Source of the DNA: Digitaria exilis
Lineage: Eukaryota > Streptophyta > Magnoliopsida > Poales > Poaceae
NCBI GenBank assembly: GCA_015342445.1
Contig: JACEFO010003149.1
Span: 310,001-374,000, forward strand
DNA: 64,000 nt
Direction: 5' to 3'
Under the pieces are notes generated by a model, which had not been told where the DNA came from, searched no databases, and worked only from the letters and a program-made list of their open reading frames with translations. Both the position numbers and the translations under genes were made by a program. Every line of letters starts with the position of its first letter. The first letter of the stretch is position 1. Shown in pieces: positions 21,341 through 34,109 of this stretch.

Positions 21341-22395
21341 CGTTTTGAGCGGACGGGCTCTGACGTGCCACGTTCTCAAATCACTATCTGTGCTCTACAA
21401 GATACTGCTAGCTAGAAAGTAAATATATTTTGCCTTTTTATGTTCAATGGGCAGTTGAATCAACAAAAGTTATAGGCCTTTGGTCCTAAGTTCAATGGGC
21501 AGTTGAATCTATGGTACACCAATTACCTCCTAGGAGATGCCAAAAATCAATCAAAGCCATTGAATTTTAGAAGGGATAAATGAATTTAAAAATAATAGAA
21601 AGAAATGAAAAACTTTTTTTCCATCTTGTCATGCATGCATGCAAGGCCATAAACCTTAATGGGGACTTTTAAATATGAAGCTACCTACATACTGTTCTAT
21701 CACTGAAGAAACAGTTGTACACCTCTTCTTTTTTTTTTTGCGAACCCTACACCTCTTCTTTCAGTGCCAACTTGATTGATGGCTTATTCTACACATTATA
21801 CCCCCTCTAAGTATGGACACCTTTTACATCATACAAGACATCAGAGCTCAACTACAAAAAAAATCTTCATCATGGACATCATCATCATTATGTGCTAGAT
21901 CATCTGATTAACCAGGAATGATCAAATCTTTACAGGCACCCTGCCAAATGTCGCAAACCGCAAGAACAATTTTGTTGGCCTGTTGTTGCACAGAGCCAAA
22001 CAAAAATATTTCCATGAAATTGAAACATACCTAGCAACATGTAATTTTTTAAATTTTATTTACTTTATTTTTCTCCTAATTTTCCTTGTTGCAAGACTTG
22101 TACTTTCTATTGAACCTAAATAAATATAATCAGCAGAGGGGAAGCATCTTCTGTCTCTTAAAAAAAATCATACTCAATGTAAGTTGGAAGATTATGTTAA
22201 ATTACACATCACTGTAAAAACGGAGAGTAGGTGGTAGCCAATTTTAATTCACAAAATTTCAGTGGGACTTGAATTCTGTAAGCACCAATTAAAAAATCTC
22301 ACGGTAGTTCTGTAGCATTTTCTTCTGCCAACGTGGCGCGTGGGCCCAGCTCACTGTGGCCCAGTTTCTAGCGACCATCTCGCTCCGCGCCCATC
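21341..22395. other. Intergenic and upstream region of the uL4 gene
   Basis: Contains a local direct repeat (aagt/tgttcaatgggcagttgaatc at about 21440 and 21490). The sequence turns GC-rich from about 22330, where the leader of the next gene probably starts. No separate gene seen. Confidence 0.5.
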
Positions 22396-22559
22396 ATGCA
22401 CCGTCCGATGGTGATCGAACGAACTAGAAGAGGCCCCAGGGCCCAAGGGCGCATCACCCTCGCCGCCGCGCTTCGTCCCCGTGCTCGACCCATTCCGAAT
22501 CTCCCTCGCCGCCGCCGCCGCCGCTGCCGCCGCCGTTTCGCCGCGTCCCCGCGCCTCCC

Positions 22560-25500
22560 ATGCGTGCGCTCGTGCGCCGCGGGGCCTCGCTCCTCCGCGC
22601 CGCCACCGTCGCGGGGCCGGCGCTGAGGCCTCCCTGCCCTGCGCAGCGCCCCCACCTCGACGCCCTCCGCCGCAGCAAGGTCCGGTCCGGCTCGTATCCC
22701 CCTCTGTCGCCCGCCCTCTCTATCTCTTCGAATGTTCTTTTCCTGTCTGGTTTAGACAGGCCCAACGCGCCGTAGCATTGCCCAGCGCGGCCTCCCAGGG
22801 TATAGTGGTGGTTTAAGGCCGTGTGTCCACTCAGCCAAGCCTTTCTGCAGTTTTGCGAACATTTTATTTTTCTTTCCTATGAGGCAAAGTTGGTGGCCGC
22901 GGGGGATTTGATGAGAAGCCATGTGGATTCTCCCCGATCCCATTGTATTATGATTTATTTGAGCGTGGCTGGAGGAGTGCATTTGGATGGTTATCAGCCA
23001 GCCCAGTCCGGCTTTGTTTCTTCAGCAATGTTGCTTTGTGGATTATGTAAGCTGCGGTTTCTTTTTCAGTAGAATCGTGATCTTGGAAACAGAGATGGCG
23101 CAGGGTGAAAGAAACTTCTTTAGCTCATCATTTCTAGGCATATTTCACATATGAGTATCAAATTGCGGAAATGCATATGTTGATTGTTACCAGCTTGAAC
23201 AAATAACTAGAACAGAACTACAAATCTGGTTTCGTAGGTGTTAAAATAAACTCATCTTGAGTAAGTTTTTGATCCGATGCAGTACTACATTACTGAGTAC
23301 AGTAATACTACTTGTTGCAAATTATCAAGTGCTCATGAATGGAAAATTGTGGATTGGCTAAAAGATATCAATGCTCAGACGTTATTTAATTTGCGTATCA
23401 ACATAACTCTGCATTCTTTTTTCTGGTTGTGTATGCTCAACCTACCTGATACATGTGAAATTGGGCTCTGCTATTCTTTTTTCTGGTTGTGCTTGCTCAA
23501 CCTACCTGTTACATGTGAAATTGAGCTCTGCTATTCTTTTTTCTGATTGTGCATGCTGTGATACTGATAGTCTGGATCTACTGCCATTTGGTTCATACTT
23601 GTTAAGTTTGCTTCTGTGATGTCCGTCATTTGTCTAACTAGGATCTGGCTGTGCACACCTGTTCTCCCTTTTCCAGTGTTAATCATGGGTCCTATTTTTG
23701 TTGTTGAGGATGATTTATTTGGTCTCGGCAACGCTCTTTTCAATATAGAGGCACATATTAATGTTGTCAGATCAAACCTATATATGTTGATATAATGTAA
23801 TTGTATTACACAAGCTAAAATATTAATTGTGCAAAATGATATTAGTGGAACTTGGTTGCCTCTTATGTAAAATTTTACTGGTTCCCTGTTGTGTAACTTG
23901 AGGAACTTGCTAGGTGCGCAGCAAATGATCTTTGGCAGCACTTTTCTAATAGCTTATTTAAATGTATTTATTTGCAGAATATTCCAGCTTTCTGTTTCAG
24001 CGGATATTGTACCCTTATAGCTCCATCAAATGAAGTTCTAATTCCTCCTGAGTTGCTCTCTGGCCAAACTGTTTGGACATCTGAGAGGAAGATCGGTACC
24101 ATCTTGTTCCTTCTCTTAAATCTCTTCATTCTTGTGCCAACATTTGCCATGTTGAAATCATGAAATTATGTCTGCTTAGAGGGCCAATTTACACTGTTAC
24201 ATCAACTACTTGTGTGTAACCTGCTGCTCCATATATCAGCATAAAGGCGTGCTGGTTTATTTATGGTTTTAACTCTTCATTGATTTTTAATTCTTAAACA
24301 ATGAATATTGCAAATTTCTGCAGTGAGTTAAAGAAAAAAACTTTTAGATCCCATTTCACTTTGAACTGATGTTGTAATATGCAATTGACCAAAAGAAGTT
24401 AGGTATTAGAATTGTGGACTGGAATCTTTCTACGCTCTTTGCAGTGATTATCAGTGCTTTGTAACTATTGTCATGTCTTATAAGAACTTGTGCGTGTATT
24501 TATGTTTCCTTTGATGTGCTATCTTTGGATTTACCAAAATTTATGAAACCGCCTTTGTTGGACATTCAACCCTGAGCAAAAGAACATCTGACGGGGATGC
24601 TTGGGTGTGTTTTTTCCATTTGTCTTTGCCTCTCTTCTGATGTGAATTTTGTTTTTATATGTTTTAGGCCAATATGAAGATCTAGTAGCTAGAGTAACAA
24701 ACTTCCACAATGAGGATAAGGGCTACATGGTTTTGGATGGTGACGTTTTTGATGTTCCAATAAGGAAGGATATTGTTCATAGAGTTGTAAAGTGGCAACT
24801 TGCTAAACGACAACAGGTGAGCTCGAATAATCTCTCCAGAAATATTCTATGTTCATTTGATGTTATTTTCCCAGTTATAAATCCTTTTATTGACTGTTGC
24901 ATATAACAAAGTGATTCATGTATCCTTCAAAGTATGTTGAATAAAATGTATCTATCGCATATTTGCAATCATTGGTGGTTCTTGTAATCAGTTATAGCTC
25001 AGGGTTGCAAGTGGCTATGTGATTGAACAACAAGGCAACAGTGGAAGCTTTAAATACTTTATCCTATATTTGAAGTTCATAACAAAAAAAAAAAGTGGCT
25101 ACTTATATCAAGCTACTAGTTTAGCGCATGCAATTGTTGTAGATGTCATGCAAATATATGCATCATAATAAATTCGAAACATGAGTACAAACTACAGTAT
25201 TTCTTGTCAAAGCTGCGGTCACAGCTTAGTTATCTAGATTCTATATTATATATGTGCTATGTTTCTCAATTTTAATATTTTGATTTATTGATGTCGGTTT
25301 CCTGAATAGGGAACGCATTCAACAAAAACTATCAGCGAAGTAAGTGGCACAGGAAGAAAGCCTTACAAACAAAAAGGAACTGGAAGAGCACGGCATGGAA
25401 CATTGCGTGGCCCTCAGGTTAGTATATTACATGTCTAAATACTGCATTCGTGTACCTGCAGACTTCAGCTCAGCGAGTTTTTTTTTCGTTATGATCTTAT

Positions 25501-27158
25501 TGAGTTTCTGAGTTAAACAAAATCAAACAGTTCCGTGGTGGTGCGACCATGCATGGGCCTAAACCACGAAGCCATGCCATCAAGTTGCAAAAGAAGGTTC
25601 GGCGTCTGGGGCTGAAGATAGCCTTATCTGCTCGGACTGCTGAAGGGAAGGTATATACAACGTTCTACTTTTCCATAGTTGGTTCTCCACTTCATTTTTA
25701 GTATATGATAATTCATATTGTAACTCAATCTGGAGGGTGTTCTGCCATCTCTGCATTTATCTATTACTAAAACCAAGAAGTATTACATTATTTCCCAGGA
25801 TGTTAGTGGCATGCGCCTTGGCAGGTTTCTGTGTTTTATCTTCCTCTTTCCAGGTTAATGAGGGTGTGCTATAACTTTGAAAGTTGTATATCGTGGGTAG
25901 TAGTTATAAATTTAAAACACTGCATCATCCAGTGACTTTTCGTGATAGTTTACCATGGCTCATTTTGATGGCACTGCCTTTGAACATGGTGCGAAGCACA
26001 TAATGGGATACTGATATGGCATGGCACCAAGGGCACATGAAGAGGACCCTAGTCTTTTTTTTTTCTTGCCTTCCTTTCCTCTAGAGCTTACGGCTCCCTT
26101 TATAGCAATAGGCATCAAACGACTAACCTCAGCAACAAACTAACAAAAGATTTTATCTTAACAACAAAAATAACAAATAATTATAATAATAATTCTTACT
26201 TCCTGGATGACATGATGCAGTTGCATGACCCTATTCGTCTCACCACAATAGATATATTAATCGCCCTGCAAGGGTTATTCAGGCTTCTGATTTGGAAACT
26301 GAAATACTCGATACCACATATATGTTATAGTGCAACATTATTCAGACAAAAATACGTATGCTGCTTTTGGACAGAATGGGTGATATTTTAGTTAAATTCT
26401 GCAAGCAGATTTTGTGCTCCATATCATTCTTATTGGATTTAAAATTTGTTCAGTTTTAAGTTCATGACCTGGAGGTGTGGGTTTAAACTACCACCACCTA
26501 GATTCAGATCTTCGTCGACTCAAATTTGAGTGCATATTTCTTGTAAAAAAAAGCTATCCAGCTTCTCTAAGTTGATTGAGTTTTTCTCCTGTTCATCAAC
26601 TAACTCAATTTCTTCATTTACAATATGTAATGTGGGTTATGTCTAAACATTTCGTGTACATGAAGATAATGTCAAGCATTTAGGTTTTATATTTGCACAT
26701 TACAGTTTAATTTGTTTTCCTTGATTTTTCTGGTTTGGTTATTAAAAGTTGTGTGGTTTCTTCTATAGCTGTTGGTATTTGATGACTTGGAAGTTCCTAG
26801 CCACAAGACAAAGAATATTGTGAACTATATAAGGCAGATGGACGACACAAAGAAGGTGTTGTTAGTTGATGGTGGTGATATCGATAAGAAGTTAAAGCTG
26901 GCTACTCAAAATCTCCATTACGTGAATGTGCTTCCTTCCATTGTAAGTGCCACTGCTGCTCTTTCTGAATCTTGAGCAACTTCAATGCCTTTCATTTCCA
27001 GTTATTTTTTGCGGTGTTAAGAGCAATCATTTGATCACATTAAAATGTTAATGCAGGGCCTCAACGTTTACAGCATCCTCCAGCATGATACCCTAGTGAT
27101 GACTCGAGATGCTGTGAATAGGATCATTGAGTGGATGCATACCCCTATCAACCGGTAG
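22560..27158 (+). CDS. Ribosomal protein uL4, mitochondrial type
   Basis: Structural protein of the large ribosomal subunit (bacterial L4 family). Seven exons join in frame with GT-AG introns: 22560-22679, 23978-24095, 24668-24816, 25310-25417, 25531-25650, 26769-26942 and 27057-27158 (296 aa). The middle contains the L4 core YEDLVARVTNF, FDVPIRKDIVHRVVKWQL, the basic RKPYKQKGTGRARHGTLRGP loop that lines the exit tunnel in L4 proteins, FRGGATMHGPKPRSHA, and NLHYVNVLPSIGLNVY near the end. The first about 40 residues are Arg/Ala/Leu-rich with one acidic residue, as in a mitochondrial targeting peptide; a plastid destination is less likely but not excluded. The exon 1 donor (AAG|GTCCGG) is weak, so exon 1 is the least certain part. 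An out-of-frame ATG at 22396 would lie in the leader if transcription starts that far up. Confidence 0.9.
23412..23556. repeat. 60-bp tandem repeat in uL4 intron 1
   Basis: About 2.4 copies of an exact 60-bp period starting cattcttttttctggttgtg, with few substitutions. It is intronic; the open frame through it is not coding. Confidence 0.85.
26455..26555. repeat. Possible SINE-like or retroelement fragment in uL4 intron 5
   Basis: ggaggtgtgggtttaaact.ccaccacctagattcagatcttcgtcgactc followed by an A-run. The GGTTTAAACT core resembles a degenerate box B. Pattern-based only. Confidence 0.3.
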
Positions 27159-28134
27159 CACTGGTGGTGTTGGAATCAATCGTGTAATGATGATAGCTCC
27201 AACATTTTTTTTCTTTTATTTTGCTAAGAACTGCTATCATCTATGGCAATTTATCATTTCGATGGTTGTTCTGAGTTTGTGTAGCATGCTTTGTATAACC
27301 ATGAAACTGGTGCAACAAATGCGATGATGATCCTTGCTCAAGCATGTAAACAAAAACATGGCTTCAGGAGTTGCAAAAATATCAATGCCAAGAAAGTTGA
27401 GATGTGCTTATATATTATATTTTCCTACATGTGGGACTAACCTGTTTGAACTAAAAACTGCCCTGTGTTCATGTCATTGTTTCCAATAAAGATTGTGACT
27501 GAACTTGCATCGCTTGCCGTAATGGTAGCTGGTGCAAGTAATTTTCTTTGCAGCCGCCGTCCTGTGTTGTTTGTGCTTACTCGGTGTGGAATGTGGATAC
27601 TGAAGCCTGAAAAGAATGGGCCTGCAAATGCAATACAAAGCTATCAGCGATGTAGCTTAGAGCTTTTGTATAGTTGGTCGCATGTCTAGGATAACTGGGT
27701 TAGCAAATACACTAATTTGTCGCATGTCGTGGCAGATTCTTCAGTTTTACTGCAACGCACAATCCGTTGGTCTCTCTATCATCGTGATATCCTTAATTTC
27801 AAGTTAGGTAGTAAGAGAAAAGAGATTGGCAAGTGCAATTCCTTTTCATCCGTCCAAACTTATTTTCTTTGTTGAGACAGAAAATAGATAAGGGAAGTTC
27901 AGAAACGTTTACTCATGACATGTTTAAAAATGTTGTTTACCTATGGTTCTCTCATATAAGAAAAGAATTGTGATATATACATGAAATGGGCATGTGAAAA
28001 AATGAGAATAAATCTATTTGCATCGTTCATAGATTTTTTTTATCATTATACAGTATATGTTGGCTACATTGGCCATTGGCCGACACATGTTCTTATCACG
28101 CTTGGATTATAGTAGTTAGATGTGTATCTATATG
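27159..28134. other. uL4 3' UTR and intergenic
   Basis: An AATAAA at 27485-27490 is a candidate poly(A) signal for the uL4 transcript about 330 nt after the stop. Beyond about 27700 the sequence is AT-rich with nothing recognised. Confidence 0.45.
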
Positions 28135-28677
28135 TATAGAATTCCAAATGAGCCGCCCAGCCCGAGCCCTATCTGACCCGGCACTAACAGGCCCGGTGAG
28201 TTTTTAGTGCCGGGCCGAGCCGGCCCATGGGCCGAACTGCCAGTCCAGGCCAGGCATTAGCCGGGCCGGCCCGATCAGCCCACCGTGCTCAAGCGGCCCA
28301 CTGGGCCATCAAAGGAGACGAGCGACGAAATTTGCACTCCAAAAGAGATAAGAGACAATATTTGGGTTGTCTAAGGAGATGAGGGAGGATAATCGGATCA
28401 TCAAATAAATAAGGGAGGCAATTCGCATCTTTTAAGAGATGAAGGGTGTATTTTGTTGGGCTGAAAGTACTTTTATCAGGCCTTCGTCGGGCCACAAAAA
28501 ATTATGTCGTGCCTCGGACCGGCACTATGGGCCGGGGAGGTGGCCCAAGCACTAACACCTTATCGGGCTGGGCCAGCCCGTGGCCCGATCAACCATGCCT
28601 AGGGCCAGGCTAGGGCGGGGCTTTTTAGGGTCGTGCCTCGGACCGCCCATCGTGTCTGGCCCATTTGAAATACTATA
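28135..28677. mobile_element. Non-autonomous hAT element, 543 bp
   Basis: Ends start TATAGAATTCCAAATG (left) and, on the complement, TATAGTATTTCAAATGG (right). Both resemble the TATAGATGGCCAAATGG end of the large hAT element at 47106. Flanking 8-mers are TCTATATG (28127-28134) and TCTATGTG (28678-28685), a 7/8 match and the 8-bp duplication length of hAT elements. The interior is rich in gggcc/ccgggcc motifs, with no coding capacity. Confidence 0.75.
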
Positions 28678-29452
28678 TCTATGTGTGATTGTTTCGCCAA
28701 ATATCGAACTTGTCATTTACGTCTTTCGCGGTGTTTGATGGGCTACTACTGGTAGCCGTTAGTGTGGTTGCTGCTAGCAGCTAGGTCTGCTGGCTGCTAC
28801 AGCCAACCGAACACTGTGTTTGGGCGCTAAAGATGCTAAAATGTTTTAGTCCTTTTAACACCTTTAGTTTGGATTTTTTTAGCCCCTTTTGGTATTAAAC
28901 CTTAGTAACTTTGCGTTTGGAGGTCAAAACACCCCTAAGCTACACATCTGGTTTCAGAGTTGAGAAAGCCGAAATTGCCTTCACCAAGAAAAGCGCAAAA
29001 CACATTTGCAACGTGTATTTCTGAGACACACAACTCATGGATTCTATGTTTTCAAATCTGGGTGCTGCACCTTGATACAGCACACGGAATTTTTTTGGGA
29101 AAAAAATGTGTGTTGCAGAGGAACAAAACACCTGGGTGCTGGCTCAACCAGAAACACCCAGGTGCCCGGTAGACAGGTCCTAAAGCTTTCCAAGTGCCCC
29201 TGATCTGTCTTTTCCTTTCTTCTTCGTCCCGCCAGGGTAGCACAAGACCAAAAAAACCCAACCCCCGGCTAAAAACAGCATCCAGCCATCCAAAACCGAA
29301 GGAGAGAAAGAAACCCAAAAACCAACTCCCGCGCGTCCCTCCCCTGGGCCCACCACAGCCATTTCTCCCGGGCCCACCACCCCCCTACGAACGTGCGCGC
29401 CCGTCTCCTCCCTGGCGCCGCCGCGGATGCGCCGTCGTCCCCCGTAACCGCC
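28678..29452. other. Intergenic and leader of the GTD-binding gene
   Basis: AT-balanced until about 29150, then increasingly GC-rich and pyrimidine-rich, consistent with promoter and 5' UTR of the following gene. No separate gene recognised. Confidence 0.5.
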
Positions 29453-31795
29453 ATGGCCAACACCGGCGAGCCACCTTCCTCGCTCTGCCCCCTCTGCGGC
29501 CACCCGTCGTCCTACGCCTCCCCACCATCGGTGGCGTCGGCCAGCGCCGCGTCGTCCCCCGCGCGGCCGCCGCTGCGGAGGCCCGCCGGCGCCCCGCCCG
29601 AGGCGCCCCCCGCGGTGGTGTGGGTGGAGATCGGCGACGAGGCCGCGGCGCTGCGGGAGGCGTTGTCCTGCCAGCAGTCCGCACTCGGCGACCTCCAGGC
29701 GGAGCTCGACGCCGAGCGCGGCGCCGCAGCGGGCGCCGCCAGCGAGGCCATGACGATGATCCTCCGCCTCCAGCGCGAGAAGGCCGAGGCCATGATGGAG
29801 GCCCGCCAGTTCCGCCGCTACGCCGAGGAGAAGATGGCCCACGACGCCGCCGAGCTCGCCTCCCTCGAGGACGCCCTCGCCTCCGCCAAGCAGGCTGCCG
29901 CCACGCTGCCCTCGAGGACGCCCCGCCACCCCCACCATCCCTTCGCCTCTGCTCCGTCGGGGGCGTCCACCCCACGCGGCCGCTACCCCTCCTCTACCAC
30001 GCCACGTCATCATCCGCCCTCCTCCCCTTCCCCTGCCGCATCCTCCGGCGGCGGCGGAGGATACTACCCGCCGCTCCGGTGCTGCATCGACCACCCGCAG
30101 ACGGCCTCCGAGGCGGACGCACTCGAGACCCCTCACGACCAGCTCACCCGCCTCGCCCACCGCGTCCACCTCCTCGAGCGCGGCGGCGGCGCCACCCCCA
30201 TGGCCGCTACCACCACGCCCATCATCCGCGTCGCGCCGGGCTCGGCCTTCCCACGCCACCACGCGCGGGCCTACTCCGACGACGGCAGCCTCGACTTCTA
30301 CGACGGCAGCGAGTGCTTCCCCGACGACGACGACGGCGACATCTGCGGCGCGGCGAGCGACAGGGTCTACACCGTCGACGCCATCCACGGCGGCTGCGCG
30401 CCGCCGCCCTACGCCGTGCCGGAGGGATCCTACGGCGGGCGAACGCCTGTCCGGAGCGACTGCTGCTACGGCGGCGGCGGAGGCGCGCCATGGGCGCCGG
30501 AGGACGAGGAGGTGTGGAAGCTGAGCGCGAGGATGCAGGCGCTGGAGGCGGACAGGGAGACGATGCGGCAGGCGATCATCTCCATGGGCGCAGAGAAGGC
30601 GCAGGTCATGCTGCTGAAAGAGATCGCGCAGAAGCTCTGCGAGGAGGCAGCCGTGCCGGCGGCGACGGCCGTGGCGGCGCAGCAGAGCTTCTACAACGGG
30701 AGCAACACGCAGCCGGCCATGACGGTCACCGTGCTGCCGCCACGGCACCCGCCGGTGCTTATGCAGAGGAAGGTGGTCAAGAGCCAGACGTCCCTGTTTG
30801 CTGCAGTGGTCAAGGTAATATATTATATCATTGCCATTCTTATCAAAGCTTTCTCTGTCTGCTAATTTCCTTTGTGATGCTGAGAAATTTTATCAGAGTA
30901 TTGTGCTCAGGGATCTATTGCCATTGTTTTACATATGTTAAATGTTGAGTCCCTGAAAAAACAATCCTCACATTGTGGCTCCATTGCTTGTTATAGTGTT
31001 CAAGTGCTTAGCTGCAAACAAATTCTCTGTGTGCTAATTCTTATCAAATTTGAGATTTCCTTAAAACATGTCCCGTTTACATGCCTTAATCCTCTTGCTA
31101 CTCAAAATTTCTTATCCTTAGATTATGGAGTTTTTGCTGCATTGCCCCCCTTGTTTTCATCTTGAAGATATTGTCAAGAGCGTCATAAAGCAGCATTTTT
31201 GTGATTGAACAAGTTTAATTCAGTTGATTTTCGCCAAGCAATCTTTTCATTGCAAGTTTGCAACCTCATATTCATGAGATTATCTATCAAGTAGAGAACA
31301 AACAAAAATGACTATAGAGTGTGAATTGGCAATTGAACCATCTGGAATGCCCAAATCTTAAACAAGAAAAAGGCCCCCAGCAATTGAAAACAGAATTTGC
31401 AGCATCCCAGGTCAGAGATCCCCTTCCAGCATTGTTTGCCTTCCGACCAAAATAAATTGTAACTGAGCTGTATGTTTTAAGGTTACTTCCTAGCTACCAG
31501 TTTTTTTATTACAAAATCAAATCTAATTCTCTCGTTTCCTGTTTCCCTTCCAGTGGGTTACATCAATCATGTGGTGGCGAAAGCAATCATCCCGCGTCAA
31601 GTGAGTTCATCATCTTTATCTTGCTTCCCCCCATTGCGCGCCATTCTCTGTCTGCCCTTGCTGATTTTGTTCGCCTCCATGATGGTTGGCAGGTACCCCA
31701 TTGGGCAATGTGGCAACAACGTCGGGCTGCTGCTGCTACTTGACAAAGCTCCTAGGGCAGGGTACGGGCATCAGAGGCCTCCCAAGAAAATCTAA
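29453..31795 (+). CDS. GTD-binding (zein-binding, DUF593) coiled-coil protein, MyoB-like
   Basis: Three exons, 29453-30814, 31554-31600 and 31693-31795, join in frame to 503 aa. I use the ATG at 29453; the frame is open upstream only from non-ATG codons. Residues about 64-145 form the GTD-binding domain (ALREALSCQQSALGDLQAEL, ILRLQREKAEAMMEARQFRR, YAEEKMAHDAAELASLEDAL), which in the MyoB family binds the globular tail of class XI myosins. The N terminus has a CPLCGH motif and Pro/Ala-rich linkers; a second coiled coil near residues 365-415 (KLSARMQALEADRETMRQAI) precedes a C-terminal hydrophobic block (GLLLLL). I see no clear transmembrane segment. Exon 1 is very GC-rich, which creates long shadow frames in other frames including a 522-codon antisense frame. 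Partner and exact role are inferred from the family. Confidence 0.85.
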
Positions 31796-32524
31796 CCTAC
31801 AGGTTCAAAAAAAAAGAAAAAGAAAATCTAACCTACAAAGATCTCATTTGTCTGTGTAAAACATAATTTGTTGTCTGGTGATGTAGCTTTCACATATGGA
31901 AGCCATTTCGTTTCCCTTGCACCATCGGTATGGAACAGATTGTTTGTACATAATAGGATACCAGTGGAGCCTTGTATATATGTATTATGTTCATGGAAGT
32001 TCAACGTCCAGAAGTTAACTCATGAAATCCCTTAGCTTTTTTCGAAATGGGAAGCTTCATTGATTTCAAGAACAACTTGAACCAAATCGCCATGGAATGT
32101 ATCGTGTATGTTCATCAAAATTTCAGAATACTCTTGGCTTTCAACCTTTACCATTTGAACAGCTTGTTTAACCGGTCAAGATACTCCCAATTATGTGAAA
32201 GCTAAACAAGCAGATAAACTGGAGCACCTGGACACCAAGCATCGTATTGAGAAAACATATTCTGTGTTACACGCCCTTACGGTGCTACCAGGTTACCAAA
32301 CATGTCATGGTAGGGCCAAAATCGTTGAATAAAAAATCATACAAAAATGTGAATGGAGCATGTATCCATCATCAATTCATCATAAATGTTTGATTGTGAA
32401 TAACAACTCGTGTGAAGAGAAATAAGGAAAAAAAAACAGCACTTGAAGAGTTGTAAGGACAACTATTCCGCAACCCACTAAAATTCAGGATTTCAGGTGT
32501 TGAGTACTCTTTTTTTATTTCTCG
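31796..32524. other. 3' flank of the GTD-binding gene
   Basis: No gene recognised. The stretch ttttttcgaaatgggaagcttcattgatttcaag (about 32040) resembles the A-tailed 3' end of a retroelement in reverse orientation. Confidence 0.4.
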
Positions 32525-32527
32525 TTA

Positions 32528-32744
32528 GAGCATCTCCAACAGTGCCTAAGAAAAATAGTCTCAAACATTGGTTTTAGAAACTTGCTAAAAATTATTGGGA
32601 GCGAAAAAAAGTCTCCGTCTCCAATATTTTCTAATAATTAGTCCCCACTGTTTTTGGGAGTTTGAAAAAAAATAGCCACCAGTTTATGCCACTGATTCCC
32701 AAAACAAGGTTTAAACCTATTTTATTTGGGCACTGGCGATGTTC
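32528..32744. mobile_element. Tourist-like MITE, 217 bp
   Basis: Left end GAGCATCTCCAACAGTGCC and right end (complement) GAACATCGCCAGTGCC are imperfect inverted repeats. Both sides carry TTA (32525-32527 and 32745-32747), the 3-bp target duplication of PIF/Harbinger elements. GAGCATCTCCAACAG is a common MITE start in grasses. Confidence 0.75.
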
Positions 32745-32747
32745 TTA

Positions 32748-33469
32748 CATAGTTATTGTTTAGTGACACGTTAGCACCATTACCTGCGGTAACATAATAG
32801 ATGTTTTCGTCGAATTGCAATAGCCAATTGCCACGGTAGAGCAAACGAAGGCAGGGGCATATAGAACACTCACAATGGCTCGGATGTAGATGTAGAAGGG
32901 TACTCTAGAAATGTAGAGATTCTCAATTCTAAGTAAAGATTCTCTTCTGTCAATCTCTAACAAAGGGTACTCTAGAAATGTTGATGCATATAAGCTACAG
33001 GGTAGAATTGGGTATTTTTATCACACGAAATCTGAATCTCAAGTATGCTAATCTACATCGTATTCTTCCCTGCATCCAGTGGCGTGTTTCAACCCAGAGA
33101 TGGTGTATAGAATTTATAGTAGTTTTATATGTTCTACTCTACTCTATTTTACATCTCTTTAGTTGTACTGCACGCCTCGATTTAACATTACTAAACTGGT
33201 TATCTAAAAGAATAACACACTTGAGCGCTTCTTCTCCTTGTGACACTCAATTTTTTCTCTTCCCGCTCTCTTCTTCAACTCTGGCAAGATTCGACGTTGG
33301 GGGAGGGGGGAGGGTTTAGGGTTCAAGGTTCAAGGTTGAGGTTGGGCTCTTGTAGGTTCTCCATTGTTAGGCTTAGTGGAAGAATGAGAGGCAGGTAGGC
33401 CAAGCGGAGGTGGCCGGCGCAAGGTAGTGGCACCACCTGCCGAGCGGTGGAGGGCGTCTGGTGGGCAAG
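32748..33469. other. Intergenic, no gene recognised
   Basis: The 33300-33460 part is G-rich (gggagggtt, gtggccggcg). A 113-codon open frame at 32978-33319 has no domain or codon bias I trust. Confidence 0.45.
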
Positions 33470-33960
33470 GCTAGGGGTGGAAACGAGTCGAGCCAAGCCA
33501 GGCTCGGCTCGGCTCGTGAAAGCTTGATGCAGAGGCGGCTTGGCTCGGCTCGGCTTAGTTTAATAAACGAGCCAAACTTGAGGCTCGGCTCGGCTCGTTG
33601 ACAAGCTCGAGCTAGCTCGAGCCGGTTTGCGAGCTCGACAATAAAAAAACATGACAGGCATTATAATTATTTAAAAATCAAAAGTAGGTTCCAGGAGCGT
33701 TCAAAAATATGTTCCAAGAGCATTGAAAACATGGTCTTACAATAATATGGTTTTACAATAGTAAAAGAAATCTAAATGTTCGGTTTGCGAAATAATAAAT
33801 AGTAACATGATACTAAATTGGTCACTCCTCAAATTTATATTCTCAATTGTTCATGTGACGACTCTCCGACTCTATATGTCTAATTGTTTTATGGGCTACG
33901 TTGAGCTCTCGTTTAATGAGCCACCATCGAGCTTGTTTTAGCTCGCGAGCCCGGTGGACG
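33470..33960. repeat. GAGCTCGAGCC-rich dispersed repeat
   Basis: Starts taggggtggaaacgagtcgagcc and contains many ctcggctcg/gagctcgagc motifs, the subterminal-repeat style of grass hAT-like elements. A matching right end is not visible, so the copy is probably truncated. A shorter related run lies at 17165-17300. Confidence 0.5.
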
Positions 33961-34109
33961 CACACACATGGAGCTTACAGATGTGTTGTGGAGACAACCT
34001 CATCCTGATGATCGGTGTGACCATGTGTCGAACGGTGATCGTGCGCCTGATCTCGATATGGTGGAGGGCGGGGTTGACGGTCACCGTGGTGCACTGTGGA
34101 GGAGGGCAC

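Noticed and set aside
22396..22626. Alternative uL4 start at 22396
   Set aside because: It is in a different frame from exon 2 and ends at 22626; the ATG at 22560 is in phase with the L4 exons.
29180..30748. 522-codon antisense frame opposite the GTD-binding gene
   Set aside because: It lies in very GC-rich DNA opposite a well-supported exon, is rich in Arg/Gly/Val/His, has no domain, and extends past the gene's start into the leader; it is a composition shadow.
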